A DNA stretch of 64,000 bases, taken from assembly GCA_035048495.1 (NCBI GenBank), contig CM068553.1:24429190-24493189 (forward strand). The letters run 5' to 3'. The notes under the pieces were generated by a model. That model was not told the DNA's origin and did no database searches. It saw only the letters and a list, made by a program, of their open reading frames with translations. The stretch's first letter is position 1. Every line of letters starts with the position of its first letter. This document shows, in pieces, positions 42,301 to 54,234 of the stretch. This DNA comes from Euptelea pleiosperma. Lineage: Eukaryota > Streptophyta > Magnoliopsida > Ranunculales > Eupteleaceae. A program made the translations under genes and the position numbers.

Positions 42301-43253
42301 ATCTTGAAGGCCGTGGGCTTTATGTGATTGGGCCATTTGGAGATTGGCATTGTGGGCCACCATTGAAGGCCTTGGGCCCACATGATTAGATGTGTGAAGA
42401 TTGAGGTTGGGTCGGGCCCGAGTTTGATGGACTGTTGAATCTAGAGAGATCCAACGGTCTGAAGGATGATCTAACGGTCTAATAGAACATCTAACGGTGG
42501 AAAAGCTATAGGAGATGGGATAGAGCTAGAGGAGAGGAGATCAGAGGTTAGATGATGGAGATCGGAGGGTTAGGATGATTGATCTGAGGATCGTGATGGT
42601 TGATCTGATGATTGGATGGTGGGATACGATGATCGAATGGTTAGATGTTAGTGTTTAGAAAGATGGAGAGAGAGGGGAGAGAATTAGGAGAGAGGAGAGA
42701 AAAAATAATACAAAATAAAGAGAAAAGAGCTGGCGAAGGGTCTTGAACCCTGATCTTCAACGTAGTCTTCAGCAAGCTTCACCAATCACGTAAGCCGTTA
42801 TTTTATGTCATTTGGTGCGGCTTTGAATCACTTTAATCCGTCTCTTGGTCTTCAGCTTTGCCTCTCTCTTAGTTCTTTGGGTTAGCTCTGCGATCCTCTG
42901 ACTTTACCCATACTTGGCCTGTATCTTCTAGGCATAGCTTGTTGGCTCTTTAAGTTTTGATATTAGGCTTCTATGGTTGATCGTGGGTCAGCAAGTCTCG
43001 AGAATCGCCCGATTGGGTTTCCTCGAGAGACAAGCCCGTAATGAGACTTGATCAAAACGGCTTCATATCTAGACTTGTAGAAATGTGTTTAATATATGCA
43101 AATATATCATTTCGTCTAGAAAAGTGTGTTCTACGCAATGGAAGAGACTCTTACATAGAAAAGTGAATAAATAGGGAAGTTTTACGTAGGAGAGTGAGAA
43201 AATGCTAAAAGGATAATGGCTTAAATAAGCACTTTTATTCGAATATCACTGCT
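39399..43253. mobile_element. LTR-type insertion 1 (3.85 kb, likely solo LTR), with target copies
   Basis: Insert 39404-43248 begins TGAAATTC and ends GAATATCA, flanked by CTGCT at 39399-39403 and 43249-43253; deleting it restores the chromovirus frame. Ends and much of the body match insertion 2. Only one copy of each end sequence is present, so it looks like a solo LTR or a non-autonomous element without internal repeats. About 40100-42000 is strongly purine-biased with many spurious open frames. A 90-bp near-repeat (GAGCTAAGGnGCTAC, ATCAAGAAGA) lies at about 39830-39965. Confidence 0.82.
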
Positions 43254-43432
43254 CCTTCCTATCAAGGATCTTCACTGGCTCCTCAACATATGACACATCC
43301 GGCTTCAATTTCAAAGCCTAAAAATCAATAGTATAAGAAGCGTCCCTGCTATACTTCTTCAACATGGACACGTGAAACATGTCGTGCACACTGGCTAGCT
43401 GTGGTGGTAAGGCAAGTCGATAAGCGACCACC
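43254..43432 (-). pseudogene. Chromovirus polyprotein segment between the two insertions
   Basis: The minus strand encodes VVAYRLALPPQLASVHDMFH, then VSMLKKYSRDASYTIDF, a stop, and PDVSYVEEPVKILDRKEQ: the post-integrase linker before the chromodomain. The frame continues exactly into 46252 on one side and 39398 on the other once the insertions are removed. Confidence 0.82.
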
Positions 43433-46251
43433 CCAATTGAAACTAGGGTTTTTCCGCGTCGTTGGTTATGGAAACCCTGATTTCAACACATTTATAATTT
43501 TTATCCAATTTCCTGCAAAATTAAGCATTCTCGCACAGTGGAAAGTATGTCGGATGTCGATCCGCACTCGGGGTAAGTTTGTACAATTCAAGAACCTGAA
43601 ATGACAGATTTGTTTTATAGAAATTGCTCTGAAACTCATGGATGGAAGGATGAGAATGGTGAGGTGGGTTTTTAAAATATCATTCTTGACTTTTAGAGAG
43701 AGAAACTATTAAACTAATGTGAACAACAGAAAATGAGAAATTGCAAACTTAATAATGGAAAAATGAAGATTTATTTATTGAACGAAATTCAAATTACATT
43801 GCATAAACTAAGGGTAAAACAAGAATTTAAAATTAAGAAAAAGATAAGAGAGAGAAAGGATGAAAGGGTGAAACCTAGTAATTTCTAAAGAGAGGAAAAA
43901 TACCTTGGAGGACTTACCGGGATTGGCCAAGTGGTGGCCTTGGTGATGGAGAGAATGGACATCTCACCATTGTTGCAAGCTCCAAAAATTCAAGATTCGC
44001 CGTTTTCTCCAAAAACGTGGTGAAGAATGAAGGATGGGGCTGCAGCTTTGCAAGAGTGGGAGGCTTAGTTGCACATGGAGGAGAACCAGTGGGTTCTAGT
44101 GGTAAAAGAAGGGCAGCACGCTGGAGAGGGCAGCAAGGATTGTGAGAATGGCTACACCAGCAAGTTGAAGTGCTTGTAGGTTATCACCCAAGGAGATAAT
44201 GGGGCTGCGTTGCAGATTGTAAGGGCGTCTTTGAGATCTTGAGGAGCATGATGGTGCAGATCTATTTTGCAGCCTTGGAGAGGGTGGATGAAGATTACCA
44301 TCCATCCAAGAGATCTTTTAACGTCGGTGAAGATGTGGTAACACAGCAAGTGGAGCACGGCCAGGATGAGAGAAGGTAACGTAGCATGGTGGTTGTGATT
44401 GGGCCTGCTGGAGTTGTAGGTCTGGCCAAGTAGAGGGAGATCAAATCGACGTTGATCATTGCTGCCCCATCTGAGAACGTTGATGGAGGCTGTAAAGGGG
44501 AGTTGCAGGTTAAGGAAAACGGTGGTGGCAAGTGAAGGTGATGTAGAGAGGAGGGAAGACATGCTGGGTTTGAGTTTCTGGTGTTATCCAGCACGCTCCT
44601 GAGTAGTGGAGGTTGCTATTCTTGAGATGCAGCGGTGGAGATTTCTCCTGAACATGATTATCAGCTAGGAGGCGGAGAAGGAGCCATGGATTTGCAGGCG
44701 TTGATGGTCTTGGAGCAGCAGCAAATCACAACCGTTAGGTGAGCTAGCTTAGAGAGAATAGAGAACGTGGTGAGAGAGTTGAAGAGAGGGGCGAGATGGG
44801 GGAGACAGCTTGGAAAAAAAAGAAGAGAAGACTTTAGGTTTTCTCTCCTCTTTAAATATAAGAGTGTGGGTTAGAGTTTAGGGAAGTCGTTGGATTCTTG
44901 TGGGCCCAAGGAATTTCTTCCATAGTTTTAAAACTATGGAGACATGGGAGGTAACTTTCCCATTTTGGTTTTGGAAACCATGGAGGCAACATAGAAGGTG
45001 GGGTCCATTATCTCATGTTTGTGGCACCCACCTTTTCCACCCTTAGCAAGTATTTGCCTCTTGGCACATGGGTCCCACCTTGTAGTTCCACCACTCAACC
45101 CTAATTTGTTATATTTTTTTTTCATGTTGAACACCATATCATTCTTCTAATTCAGCAACTTTCTCTTCCATGCCATGTAGACATTCACCTTGCATATGGG
45201 TCCCACAATTCTCTTAGTGATCCACCATCCAGCCCATGATTCAAAATGGTCCAACACACTATCTTTCTTTGATTTGCATTTTCCTTGTGAACCAATTTCC
45301 TCTTTTAACACCTCTCCTCAACCTTTCCCAAATAAATATTTCCCTTCCCAAAACTTCAACCGAACTTGCTATTATCTTCAAGTGACACCTCATGTATGTG
45401 TACGCAACATCTATTGGCTGCCACGTGTGTCGCTTGGCTAGCATCATGCATTTCTTGCATCCACCTTATGTCATGATCAACGGTTTATGTTGGATCTCAC
45501 TTCTCATGCTCTTTCACTTGTCTTATCCTAGTTAGATTCATGGGCCCACTTGAATGCAATATGCATTGTCTCCAACTTCTTCATAGATTCTTTTATTTTG
45601 CCAGCTTGCCATGTGCTATAATAAACTTTTGGTTTTAGCCCTTGTATGTGGCATGCAAATCCTTATCTTGATCATTGTGTGGAGTTTCGCATCATGTTTG
45701 TGAGAATGCCGAGGCGTGCCAATCACTATCAAGGTAGTGTTGGTTGCTGCATGTAGCTTTCACAAACAAATCTCAATGAAGAGCTAGCCTCTATGGCCAG
45801 ATTAACCATCACATGAGAACTTTGCCTCTAGAAGCAATTCCAACAATTGATAATTATCGAGCATTTGATGTTCTTTTAAGCGAATATCATCCGGCTCTGT
45901 GACTCTGTGACCCGGCCTGTATTTGATCCATTTTCTTCTTGCCATAACCTCTGAAAATAAGCTTTCGATGATTGATTGTGGGACTGCAAGTCTTGAGAAT
46001 CATCCGATCGGGGTATCCTGCAACAGAAGAAGCGTGTAATGAGACTTAATCAGAACGACTCTATATCTAGACTTTCGAAAATGTGTTTAATGCATGCAAA
46101 TATACCATTTCGTCTAGAAAAATATGTTCTACGCAACAGAAGAGACTCTTATGTAGAAAAGTGGATAAATAGAGCAGTTTTACGTAGGAGAGTGCGATAA
46201 CGTTAGAAGAATAGTTGCTTTAAATAGCACTTTTGAGCGAATATCACCAAT
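43433..46251. mobile_element. LTR-type insertion 2 (2.81 kb, likely solo LTR), with target copies
   Basis: Insert 43438-46246 begins TGAAACTAGGG and ends GCGAATATCA, flanked by CCAAT at 43433-43437 and 46247-46251. It shares GTCGGATGTCGATCCGCACT (about 43548 and 39518) and the final 250 bp with insertion 1, in the same orientation, but is about 1 kb shorter. No protein domain recognised inside. Confidence 0.82.
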
Positions 46252-47281
46252 CCTCTCCAAGATCTAAAAGGGTCCAATGTACCTAGGCGATAACTTCACA
46301 TTCTTCTTCCCGAATCTCATAACTCCCCTCATGGGTGAGACCTTCAGAAGTACATGGTCACCCTCAATGAATTCTAAACTCCTTCTACGCCTGTCTACAT
46401 AGCTATTCTGACGACTCTAAGCCGTACACAAATGCTCCTGAACAACAGCTATCTTCTCAGTAGTCTCTCAGACTAACTCTGGCCCAAGCAAGCTCCTATC
46501 TCCAACCTCTACCCAAAAAATTGATGATCGACAAGGCCTACCATAAAGAGCCTTGTACGGTGCCATCCCGATGCTAGTGTGGTAGCTATTGTTATACGCG
46601 AACTCAATAAGTGGTAGATGATCCTCTCAACCACCTTTGAAGTCCAAGATACAAGCCCGCAACTGGTTGACACGTTTGGTCTACCCATCTATTTGGGGGT
46701 GAAAGTTGTACTGAAATCCAAAGATGTACCCATAGCCTTTTGAAAACTCCACCAGAACTCAAACATAAAAACGAGAGTCCCGATCGCACATGATGGACAC
46801 AGGAACTACGTGGAGTTTAACCACAGTCCTGACATAGGGTCTACTCAACTCATCCATGGAATAGGTAACACGAACTGGAATAAAATGAACTGACTTGGTC
46901 AATCGATCAACCACAACCCAAATGGCGTCATGACCCTGTCTCGACCTTGGCAAACCCACAACAAAATTCATCGTTATGTGCTCCAACTTCCATTTTGCAA
47001 TGGACAACGGCTGGGCAATGGCTGTAAAGGTCCTGCTGGTCTTTGATGCTCTGCCTTTACCTGCTGACAGGTGAGGCACTTAGACAGATAATCTGCAACT
47101 CACGCTTCATGCTGTCCCACCAAAAATGTCGTCGCAAATCCTGATACATCTTCGTACCACCAGGATGGATTGTATATCTAGTACGATGACAGGTATCTAA
47201 AATCTCCTTTTTCAGGTTTGCCAAATCTAGGACACATAGTTGACCGTGAAACCTCAACCCGCCATCTGTCCCATGACCCAA
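46252..47281 (-). pseudogene. Chromovirus integrase (broken)
   Basis: Zinc-binding part: HRTRYTIHPGGTKMYQDLRR with the HHCC cysteines degraded. Catalytic core: EHITMNFVVGLPRSRQGHDA, then VVDRLTKSVHFIPV and CDRDSRF. The first acidic residue of the D-D-E triad is replaced (ITMNFV where ITMDFV is usual) while the second Asp is kept. Several stops and frameshifts lie between 46252 and 46760. Confidence 0.82.
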
Positions 47282-47673
47282 TCAAGTTTACTATCATCCA
47301 CTGACTCTGCAGCTCTGGCCTGTAACCACTGATCTTGAGCCTGTGCAAGGACAATCCGACTGATCAAGGTCGGCTGAATCGTCAGACAAAAGAGAAACAA
47401 CTCTGAACGTTGCGGCCTCGGATACACATTGAAGTCTGCAATTGACTTCAAAATCCTCCACTCCTGAACCATCAAACGAGCCACCAATCTTCTCGATTTC
47501 CTAGTCAAGGTGTCTGCCACAACATTCGCCTTCTCCGGATGGTACTGGAGCGTGAAGTCATAATCCTTCAAGAACTCCATCCATCTGCACTGCCTCATGT
47601 TCAACTCCTTCTGAGAGAATAGGTATTTCAAACTCTTATGATCAGAAAATAGTTCAAACTTCTCTCCATACAA
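47254..47673 (-). pseudogene. Chromovirus RNase H and connection (broken)
   Basis: [40 protein letters not shown] and [14 protein letters not shown] are the conserved end of the Ty3/gypsy RNase H domain. The N-terminal part ([16 protein letters not shown]) lies in the preceding frame segment, separated by stops near 47674-47757. Confidence 0.82.
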
Positions 47674-47757
47674 CTAGTGTCGCTATACCTTCAGCGTAAA
47701 CACCACTGCAGCCAACTCAAGGTCATGTGTCGGGTAGTTCTGCTCATGAACCTTAAG

Positions 47758-48919
47758 CTATCGAGAGGCATACGCGATCACCTTTCCATGTTGCATCATC
47801 ACACAACCCAATCCTCGATGAGAAGCATCACTATAGATGGCAAGTCCTCCACCACTAGTCGGAATGGAGAGAACCGGTGCCAATCTCAACTTACCCTTTA
47901 ACCCTTTGAAAGCCTGCTCACAAGCACTATCCCAGACAAACTTGACATCCTTCTTGGTCAGTCGAGTCATAGGCATCGCAATCAGAGAAAACTGCTCAAT
48001 GAATCTTCTATAGTACCCAACTAAACCCAAAAAGCTGCGCACCTCGATTACTAAGGTGGATTGTCCCCAATTCAACACAACCTCAATCTTTGACGAGTCA
48101 ACCGAAACCTTGCCCTTCGAGACAATATGTCGAGAAACTTCATTTCCTCCTACTAGAACTCGCACTTCTCCAGCTTGGCAAACAGCTATGTGCACTCTCA
48201 AGGTTTGAAGCGCAACCCGAAGATGTTCCTCATGCTCTTCCTTGGACTTCGAATAAATCAAGATGTCATCCACGAATACCACGACAAACGGATCTGGGTA
48301 TGGCCTGAATACCCTATTCACCAGGTCCATAAAAGCGGTAGGTGCATTGGTCAACCCAAAAGGCATAACCAGAAACTCATAATGTCCATACCGAGTTCGA
48401 AAAGAAGTTTTCGACACATCCTCCTTCTTCACCCGCAATTGGTGATATCCAGACCTCAAATCTATCTTCGAGAATATCTGAGCTCCCCACAACTGGTCAA
48501 ACAAGTCATCTATCCTAGGCAATGGATACTTATTCTTGATAGAGACTTTGTTTAACTGGCGATAGTCGATACACAAATGCAAAGATCCATCCTCCTTCTT
48601 CACGAACGACACAGGAGTACCACACTGTGAAGTACTCGGCCTAACAAAACCCTGATCTTGAAGCTCTTGGATCTGCCTTGTAGGTCCCTCAACTCAGCTG
48701 GTGCCATCTTGTACGGTGCCTTCAATATTGGAGTTGTGTGCCCGGCACAAGATCTATGCAAAAATCCACCTCTCCTAGGAGGCAACCCTGGTATCTCCAA
48801 AACACATCCACAAAATCTGAGACAACGGGTAAGTGGTCGACTCTAATGATCTGCTTCCCAACCTCTAAACAAGAAAGGAACCCCTCAGTTGGAACATGAC
48901 TCTGAGTGCTATCGAACAA
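47758..48919 (-). pseudogene. Chromovirus reverse transcriptase (broken)
   Basis: [46 protein letters not shown] text ([17 protein letters not shown]) and [11 protein letters not shown], the catalytic box with both aspartates kept, are in one frame (47758-48612). From about 48205 to 48120 the expected KLEKCEF...EEMKFL sequence lies in another frame with two stops, then the main frame resumes at [12 protein letters not shown]. Upstream similarity ([21 protein letters not shown]) is split over two frames up to 48919. Confidence 0.86.
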
Positions 48920-48928
48920 GAAATGAGG

Positions 48929-49270
48929 CTATCCTGGAATACAAAAATTGACTGACTTCCCAAAGCAGTCCACCTTAGCATGAAACGCTGCTAACCAATC
49001 CATGCTTAAGATGATGTCGAACTCTCGCATCTCAAGCGTGATCAGGTCGGCTGGCAACTCCTGCTCTCCTATCTTGACTAGACATTCTCGGCATATCCGA
49101 TCAAGAGAAACAGAACCACCCAACAGAGAAACAACTGACAAAACTACATCTAACAACTTAAACAACAAATCCAAAACACGAACAAATGTAGATGCAATAA
49201 ACAAATGTGTAGAATCCAAATAAAAAAGAACACTAGCTGGAGAATGATAAACAATAAGGGTACCTTCCAC
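48929..49270 (-). pseudogene. Chromovirus aspartic protease (active site lost)
   Basis: Retropepsin-like frame with ASVLFYLDSTHLFIASTFV where the family has VLFDSGATHSFI; the catalytic D-S-G is not intact. ELPADLITLEMREFDIILSM and DWLAAFHAKVDC, the second half of the fold, are well kept. Confidence 0.75.
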
Positions 49271-49294
49271 AACATCTCCAGTAGCATCTGCATC

Positions 49295-50323
49295 TCAAGG
49301 TATCACTACAAACACTCTACCCTGTTGCTGTTGCACTAGGGCCTGTCCTGGCTGTTGCTGCCCATACATCTTTGGTTTGGGACAATCTCTAGCAAGATGT
49401 CCTCGCTCCCGATAGTTGTAACATTGCCCATCAAACCTCCTAGGCACAACCTGTTGGACTGGATGAGCGGGAACTAAAGTTGATTCAGTCGTGGTAGTCC
49501 TTTGCTTCTTCCACTGTTTCGGTTGACCCTTCCTTTGACCTTGTCCACAGTTAACAAACTGTGGAATGGCCTGAGGAATCATCCTGACTAGCTTCTTCAT
49601 CTCAGACTTCTGATATAGAAGATTGTCATGCTCAATCGCCAAAGCTTGATTAACAACCTCAGAATAAGTCATCAACCAAAGAGCCACAATCATCTTTCGA
49701 ATAGATGGAATCAGACCACGTTCGAACTTCCTATCCCGAACTGCCTCATTTGCAACCATGTATGGTGCAAACCTCAACAACTCTGCAAACCTCGCCTCAT
49801 AGTGGCTCACGGTCATTAATCCCTGAATCAGCTCTAGGAAGTCTACAGCCTTCTGCTCCTTCACCGTCTCTGGAAAGTACATCTCAAAGAACCTAGTCTT
49901 GAAGTCCTTCCAAGACATCTCTTCAACCTCCGTTGATCTATCGACCATCTCCCACCAATGCTGGGCTTCCCCTGTAAGCATGACGACTGCCAACTTTTGT
50001 TACTGGAGATCATCGCACTCCATTATCTCAAAGATCTTCCCAATGTCCGACATCCAATGATCAGCTTCCATCAAATCCGAAGTCCCTGCAAAGGATGGTA
50101 GACTCAGGCGCTTGAACTCCTTGAACAAGTTGGCCAATGAATTCTGGGTCGGCTGCGGTGCCTGAATCTCTACTTTAGCGTCCATACACTGAGCAATCTG
50201 CTCCAAAATGCAAGTAGTGTCCCCTAAGGCTTTATAAACCTCAGTCAAATCGAAACTAATAGCAGGTGTTGAAACACCAACTGCCATAGAAGGTCTGGAA
50301 CCACGTCCTCCTCTCGTCGACAT
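49295..50323 (-). pseudogene. Chromovirus gag (one in-frame stop, altered zinc knuckle)
   Basis: The likely start is MSTRGGRGSRPSMAVGVST at 50323. The capsid part reads LTGEAQHWWEMVDRS, WKDFKTRFFEMYFPETVKEQ and VSHYEARFAELLRFAPY, all Ty3/gypsy gag hallmarks. A TAA stop at 50000-50002 splits the frame. The C-terminal zinc knuckle is CYNYRERGHLARDCP, where the second Cys of CCHC has become Tyr. Confidence 0.85.
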
Positions 50324-50559
50324 GACCTTCAGAAGAAAAAGCAACAACCAAAAAGTCAAACAAACCAAAGTATCCAAGGAAAACAAACAAAACAGCAACA
50401 AACCATGTTTCAAGGTTGCGTTCTAACCAAAAGTCTAAACAAAAGAATGGTCCTACTCTCAGTCAACCACAATTAAACATCACCAAGTCACAAGGTGACA
50501 CCTAACACACACCAAACTAACCTAGACTCAGACAATCCCCCTAAGAATCTAAAGCCTAG

Positions 50560-50571
50560 GCTCTGATACCA
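50560..50571 (-). promoter_or_regulatory. Chromovirus primer-binding site (tRNA-iMet type)
   Basis: Minus-strand TGGTATCAGAGC three bases inside the 5' LTR, fixing orientation and LTR edge at 50575. Confidence 0.88.
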
Positions 50572-50574
50572 ATC

Positions 50575-52522
50575 TGTCATGACCCACAAATCGTATGCAA
50601 GAATATCTCTATCCATGTACGAATTCTGAGGTGTGAGCTGAGAATGTATCCCAATACATCATGAAATCCGCAATATCGGCCTCATAAATGCAGATCAATA
50701 TAAAAGTCAACTCAAAATATAATATCTGAAATATTAATAAAACGGGTTCAACTAAACCAAATGCGGAAAACAACTAAACTGGGTTTAAACACGAACCCCA
50801 AATAATCCAAAAAGCAAGAACTTGTGAACCTCCCGTGAGGCCACTAACAAAAATCTATTCTGCAAATTCTCAAACTCCTAACTACCGCTAATAGATCAAT
50901 CTAAGTCCTCACCAGATCTACCTGTCACATTCTGTAAAGAGATATCGTATACAAGGGTGAGTCCATCAGACTCGCAAGCTAGACACTCACTAACCACGTG
51001 CACGTGTCATGTTATTGTGTGTGCATTACGTCAAACAACAGTTAACAAGATTAATCACAATTATAGTAATGTCTCTAAATAATTCGAAAATCAAACATGT
51101 AAGTGTCCACACATTCATCTCATTCTGTAGCAAAACTAATCATGCATATAGAAATAAGTAAACATATATACTCATCTCGATACATGATGCACTACTAATG
51201 CATTAATGTTAATTAATCCGACGTCTTCGAGTCAAGTTAATAAATCCGACATACGGATAGTCATGTGAACATTGATGATTTAGGTTTTACACCCAAGGGC
51301 TTCTCCTTGTTCCTTGCTTGCTTAATTTTTAAGGTCGAACACAACCACCCAAGGACCTACCCAGTATGCTTGAACACAACCAACACATCGGATAAACCTA
51401 GAATATAGGCATGCTTAACCTAATTCATAGATCATAATCTTTATGATAAATAATACAACAATAACTGAATAGTAATGCATTTTAATAATTAACCTAATTT
51501 ATAGTCATCTAAAATAATACTCATATTTTCATTCACGTAACAATTATCGTATGGTTCTCCATCAATATAAATAATGAACATGCTTAACAAAAATCATAGG
51601 AAAACCCAAGTCCAAAGAGATCATAAGAAAACCCTAATAAAAGAATCATAAAGAAACTCAAGAATTTTAAGAATTAAGAAACAAGAATCGAGAATATAAA
51701 ATGAAGAATTAATAATTATATGAACGAATTTCATATTTCGGAAATTCTGTGATTTATATTAAATTTTAAAAAGTATCATCTTATTCTACTCTTCGAAACA
51801 CGCAATTTAAAAAAAATAGAGCTAAAAAATGTTAAGAAACGAATGAGATAAAATTCTAACAAAAATTACATTTTTAATAATAGTGGGTAAAACAAAATGT
51901 TGGATTTCGAGGACCATATGATTCATATTAAATTCTAAAAAAAACTACTACAGTGTCTACATTTCAAAACACACAATTTAGAGCTTAAAAATCTTGAGAA
52001 ACGAATGAAATAAAATTTTGACAAAAATCATATTTTAATAATTTCGTAAAAATTTAAATATAATTAAAGATTTTAACATGTTTTTTCATAGATTTACCAA
52101 GAAAATTCTACATGATTTCTTAAAAATCAAAGAGAGAATAAAAATAAGGGATTAACAAAAGATTAAACATAAAAAAAAATGAATCTAAACACCATTAATC
52201 AAATAAAGCCTTAATAATGCTATTTATTAACAAATACCTAGAATAACAATCAACATCGAAAAACCTAAGGGATTAATGAGGTTTTCACTTGCCTGTGATC
52301 GTTAATCCAACGTATGAAAGAGATTCGTCTACAACCAGAGAGTTTTTTCAAACCCTTGGCTTCAAAGAGTGAAGAGGAGAAGAGAAGAGAGATTAGAGTT
52401 TAGGTTTAGAATTTGAAAAAAGTGATTTTCGTAGCTTTCACTTAAGCTTAAAAGGAAAGAGTCAAAAACCCTAATTTTGGTCCACTAATGGGCTAAAAAT
52501 AGGCCCATGGGTGTCGATTGGG
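50575..52522 (-). repeat. Chromovirus 5' LTR (outer end truncated)
   Basis: Begins TGTCATGACCCACAAATCG and follows the 3' LTR for about 1.95 kb with many substitutions and small indels, including a 50-bp segment at about 50638-50690 absent from the other copies. Similarity stops at GATTGGG near 52522. Confidence 0.85.
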
Positions 52523-53262
52523 AATAAATCTTTGATGACAGACCATAGTATGAGGGTTGGCACACTATCAGAGACCACTTACCATATGAATGTTTGACCC
52601 ATCCCTAGGTGGACCTACATACCGAAAATCAGCTTGATAATGCTTTCAACCTTTGGATATGACTACCTCAAATAATGCTCAAATCCACGGTTAAAAATAA
52701 ACCCATGAAATCAACTCCAATTCAATGGTTATAAATCACTAATCAAGCTAGGTCTCTCATGCTTTGGTTGGTCATCAACTTTGATGGCGGGCACCAAATA
52801 TTTACTCCTTAATTTTTATCGGACGAAATGAAATTAGAAATTATTTTAGACAAATAAAAGGGGGGAATTAATTTCTACAATGATCTTTTTACCTCTTCCA
52901 ATTGGTCAACTTTTTCACATTTGACAATTTTGTTAAATATAAAATCTTGACTGGTAGATTTAAAAAGCTCACTAAACAATCAATTCTATGAAATGAAATG
53001 GTAGGTGGTATATAACCAAGCACTTTAAATGAGTTGTCCCCCTAGAACCTTGCTAACATCAAAATTGATGACGAATCACAGTATGGGCCACGTGGCATAT
53101 TCTTATTTACTATGATACAACAAAAAATGTGAGCATAAACTCACACTAACCAATTGAATCAAAGTTACTTAAATCATAATTCGAGTGAGAAAAATAATGT
53201 TTAATAAATAACTTTTAGTGTTCTCTACACTAACCCTAAGAATTTTTTTTATTGATGATTAG
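52523..53262. other. Spacer with a dispersed MITE-like repeat
   Basis: 52550-52790 carries AGAGACCACTTACCATATGA, CCATCCCTAGGTGGACCTAC and ATCAGCTTGATAATG, members of the same family as 18021-18400 and 60062-60290. The rest is unassigned. Confidence 0.5.
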
Positions 53263-53270
53263 TCCTAACC

Positions 53271-53634
53271 ATGGTTTAAAAAATGGCCGTTATAATAGAT
53301 TTGGACCTCCTCCATTACGTTATGTACCGTTTTAAGTCTCGGAAAATAAGGGCCATTATTTTCATTATAACGGCCTTTATTTTTCGTTATACCAAAAATA
53401 ACTACCTTTATTTTGTGAAATTTTTTTATTAAAGTAATGCTCATTATTTCATTTATTTTCCATTATTTTCTGTTATAAATTTATTGAAATTTTGAAATTC
53501 AAATTTTGAATTTTGGTGCCATTTTCGTTACTTTTTTTCCGTTTTTGCCCATGTGAGGTACAATCCGTTATAACAGAAAAAATGGTAACGCCCTAGTTCG
53601 TTATACCGTTATGGGGGGCCCTTTTAAACCTTGG
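53271..53634. mobile_element. hAT-like MITE with 8-bp target duplication
   Basis: 364 bp, begins ATGGTTTAAAAAATGGCCG and ends CTTTTAAACCTTGG, flanked by TCCTAACC at 53263-53270 and 53635-53642. Internal GTTATAACGG and GGTAACGCCC motifs repeat in both orientations. An 8-bp duplication points to hAT. Confidence 0.72.
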
Positions 53635-53642
53635 TCCTAACC

Positions 53643-53965
53643 ACTTTTCTTAGTTGGTATAAACACTTACCCAATTGGTGTTGAACATTTTCCTTGGATG
53701 TCTTTATTACTCCCCTTCAAACTAACAGGGATTATAGACCACCATGAGTTTGATATTATTTGTAAAAAGAATTATAGAATTATTATATATAGAGATAGTT
53801 TTGAATATGTGCCTATTAATTATTTCTTAATGAATAAAGATGACCCTGTGCGGGAAAAGTACCACAATAAGCTCAACTTAAATTGGAGGTGGAGTATTAG
53901 GACAAAAGTAATTTTGTAAGAAGATAAATCAATTTTGGCAAAGACGGAAAAATATGTAAAGAGGA
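53643..53965. other. Spacer with an unassigned open frame
   Basis: A 73-codon frame starts at 53698 but shows no recognisable domain; probably chance or a transposon remnant. Confidence 0.3.
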
Positions 53966-54175
53966 AAAATGAAGAAAATTTTTGAAGCGATGGGGATTTT
54001 GATGGAGCGTGCTCAATGGGCGCGCGCCATATAGACCTAGGTTTAGGATTTGGTTTTAAAAAAACCTTTTAACAAGTAACAATGGGTATATGTGGTGTGC
54101 GATCATTGGAGCGTGATAGCAAGTTGCTTCAAAAATCCCGCCGCTTCACAAATTTTCTCGAAAAAATGGAACTGG
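53966..54175. mobile_element. MITE with TTTTGAAGCG arms
   Basis: Inverted arms of about 50 bp: AGAAAATTTTTGAAGCGATG on the left and, from the right, AGAAAATTTGTGAAGCGGCG, ending GCTCCAAT versus GCTCAAT. Related fragments occur at 7510-7560 and 11525-11590. Target duplication not resolved. Confidence 0.6.
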
Positions 54176-54234
54176 GGTTTTTTTTATGTAAAGATGGAGT
54201 GTGGGCTCAAAGTTAGACTCACGGGCTTGTACAA

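Larger units (their letters stand above)
37178..52522 (-). mobile_element. Decayed Ty3/gypsy chromovirus (Tekay-like), split by two insertions
   Basis: Minus-strand element: 5' LTR 50575-52522, primer-binding site 50560-50571, gag, protease, reverse transcriptase, RNase H, integrase and a C-terminal chromodomain, then the 3' LTR 37178-39289. Removing the two inserted LTR-type elements (39404-43248 and 43438-46246, with one target copy each) leaves about 8.7 kb, normal for the clade. The gag-pol-chromodomain order shows Ty3/gypsy; the Tekay assignment rests on the style of the chromodomain and is less sure. Stops, frameshifts and lost catalytic residues make it inactive. The outer part of the 5' LTR is missing. 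Confidence 0.87.

Noticed and set aside
40100..44600. Several overlapping open frames of 60-170 codons on both strands as host genes
   Set aside because: They arise from purine-biased sequence inside the LTR-type insertions, overlap on opposite strands and show no domain.
53698..53919. 73-codon frame as a protein gene
   Set aside because: Lies between two MITEs, has no recognisable motif and no gene context.
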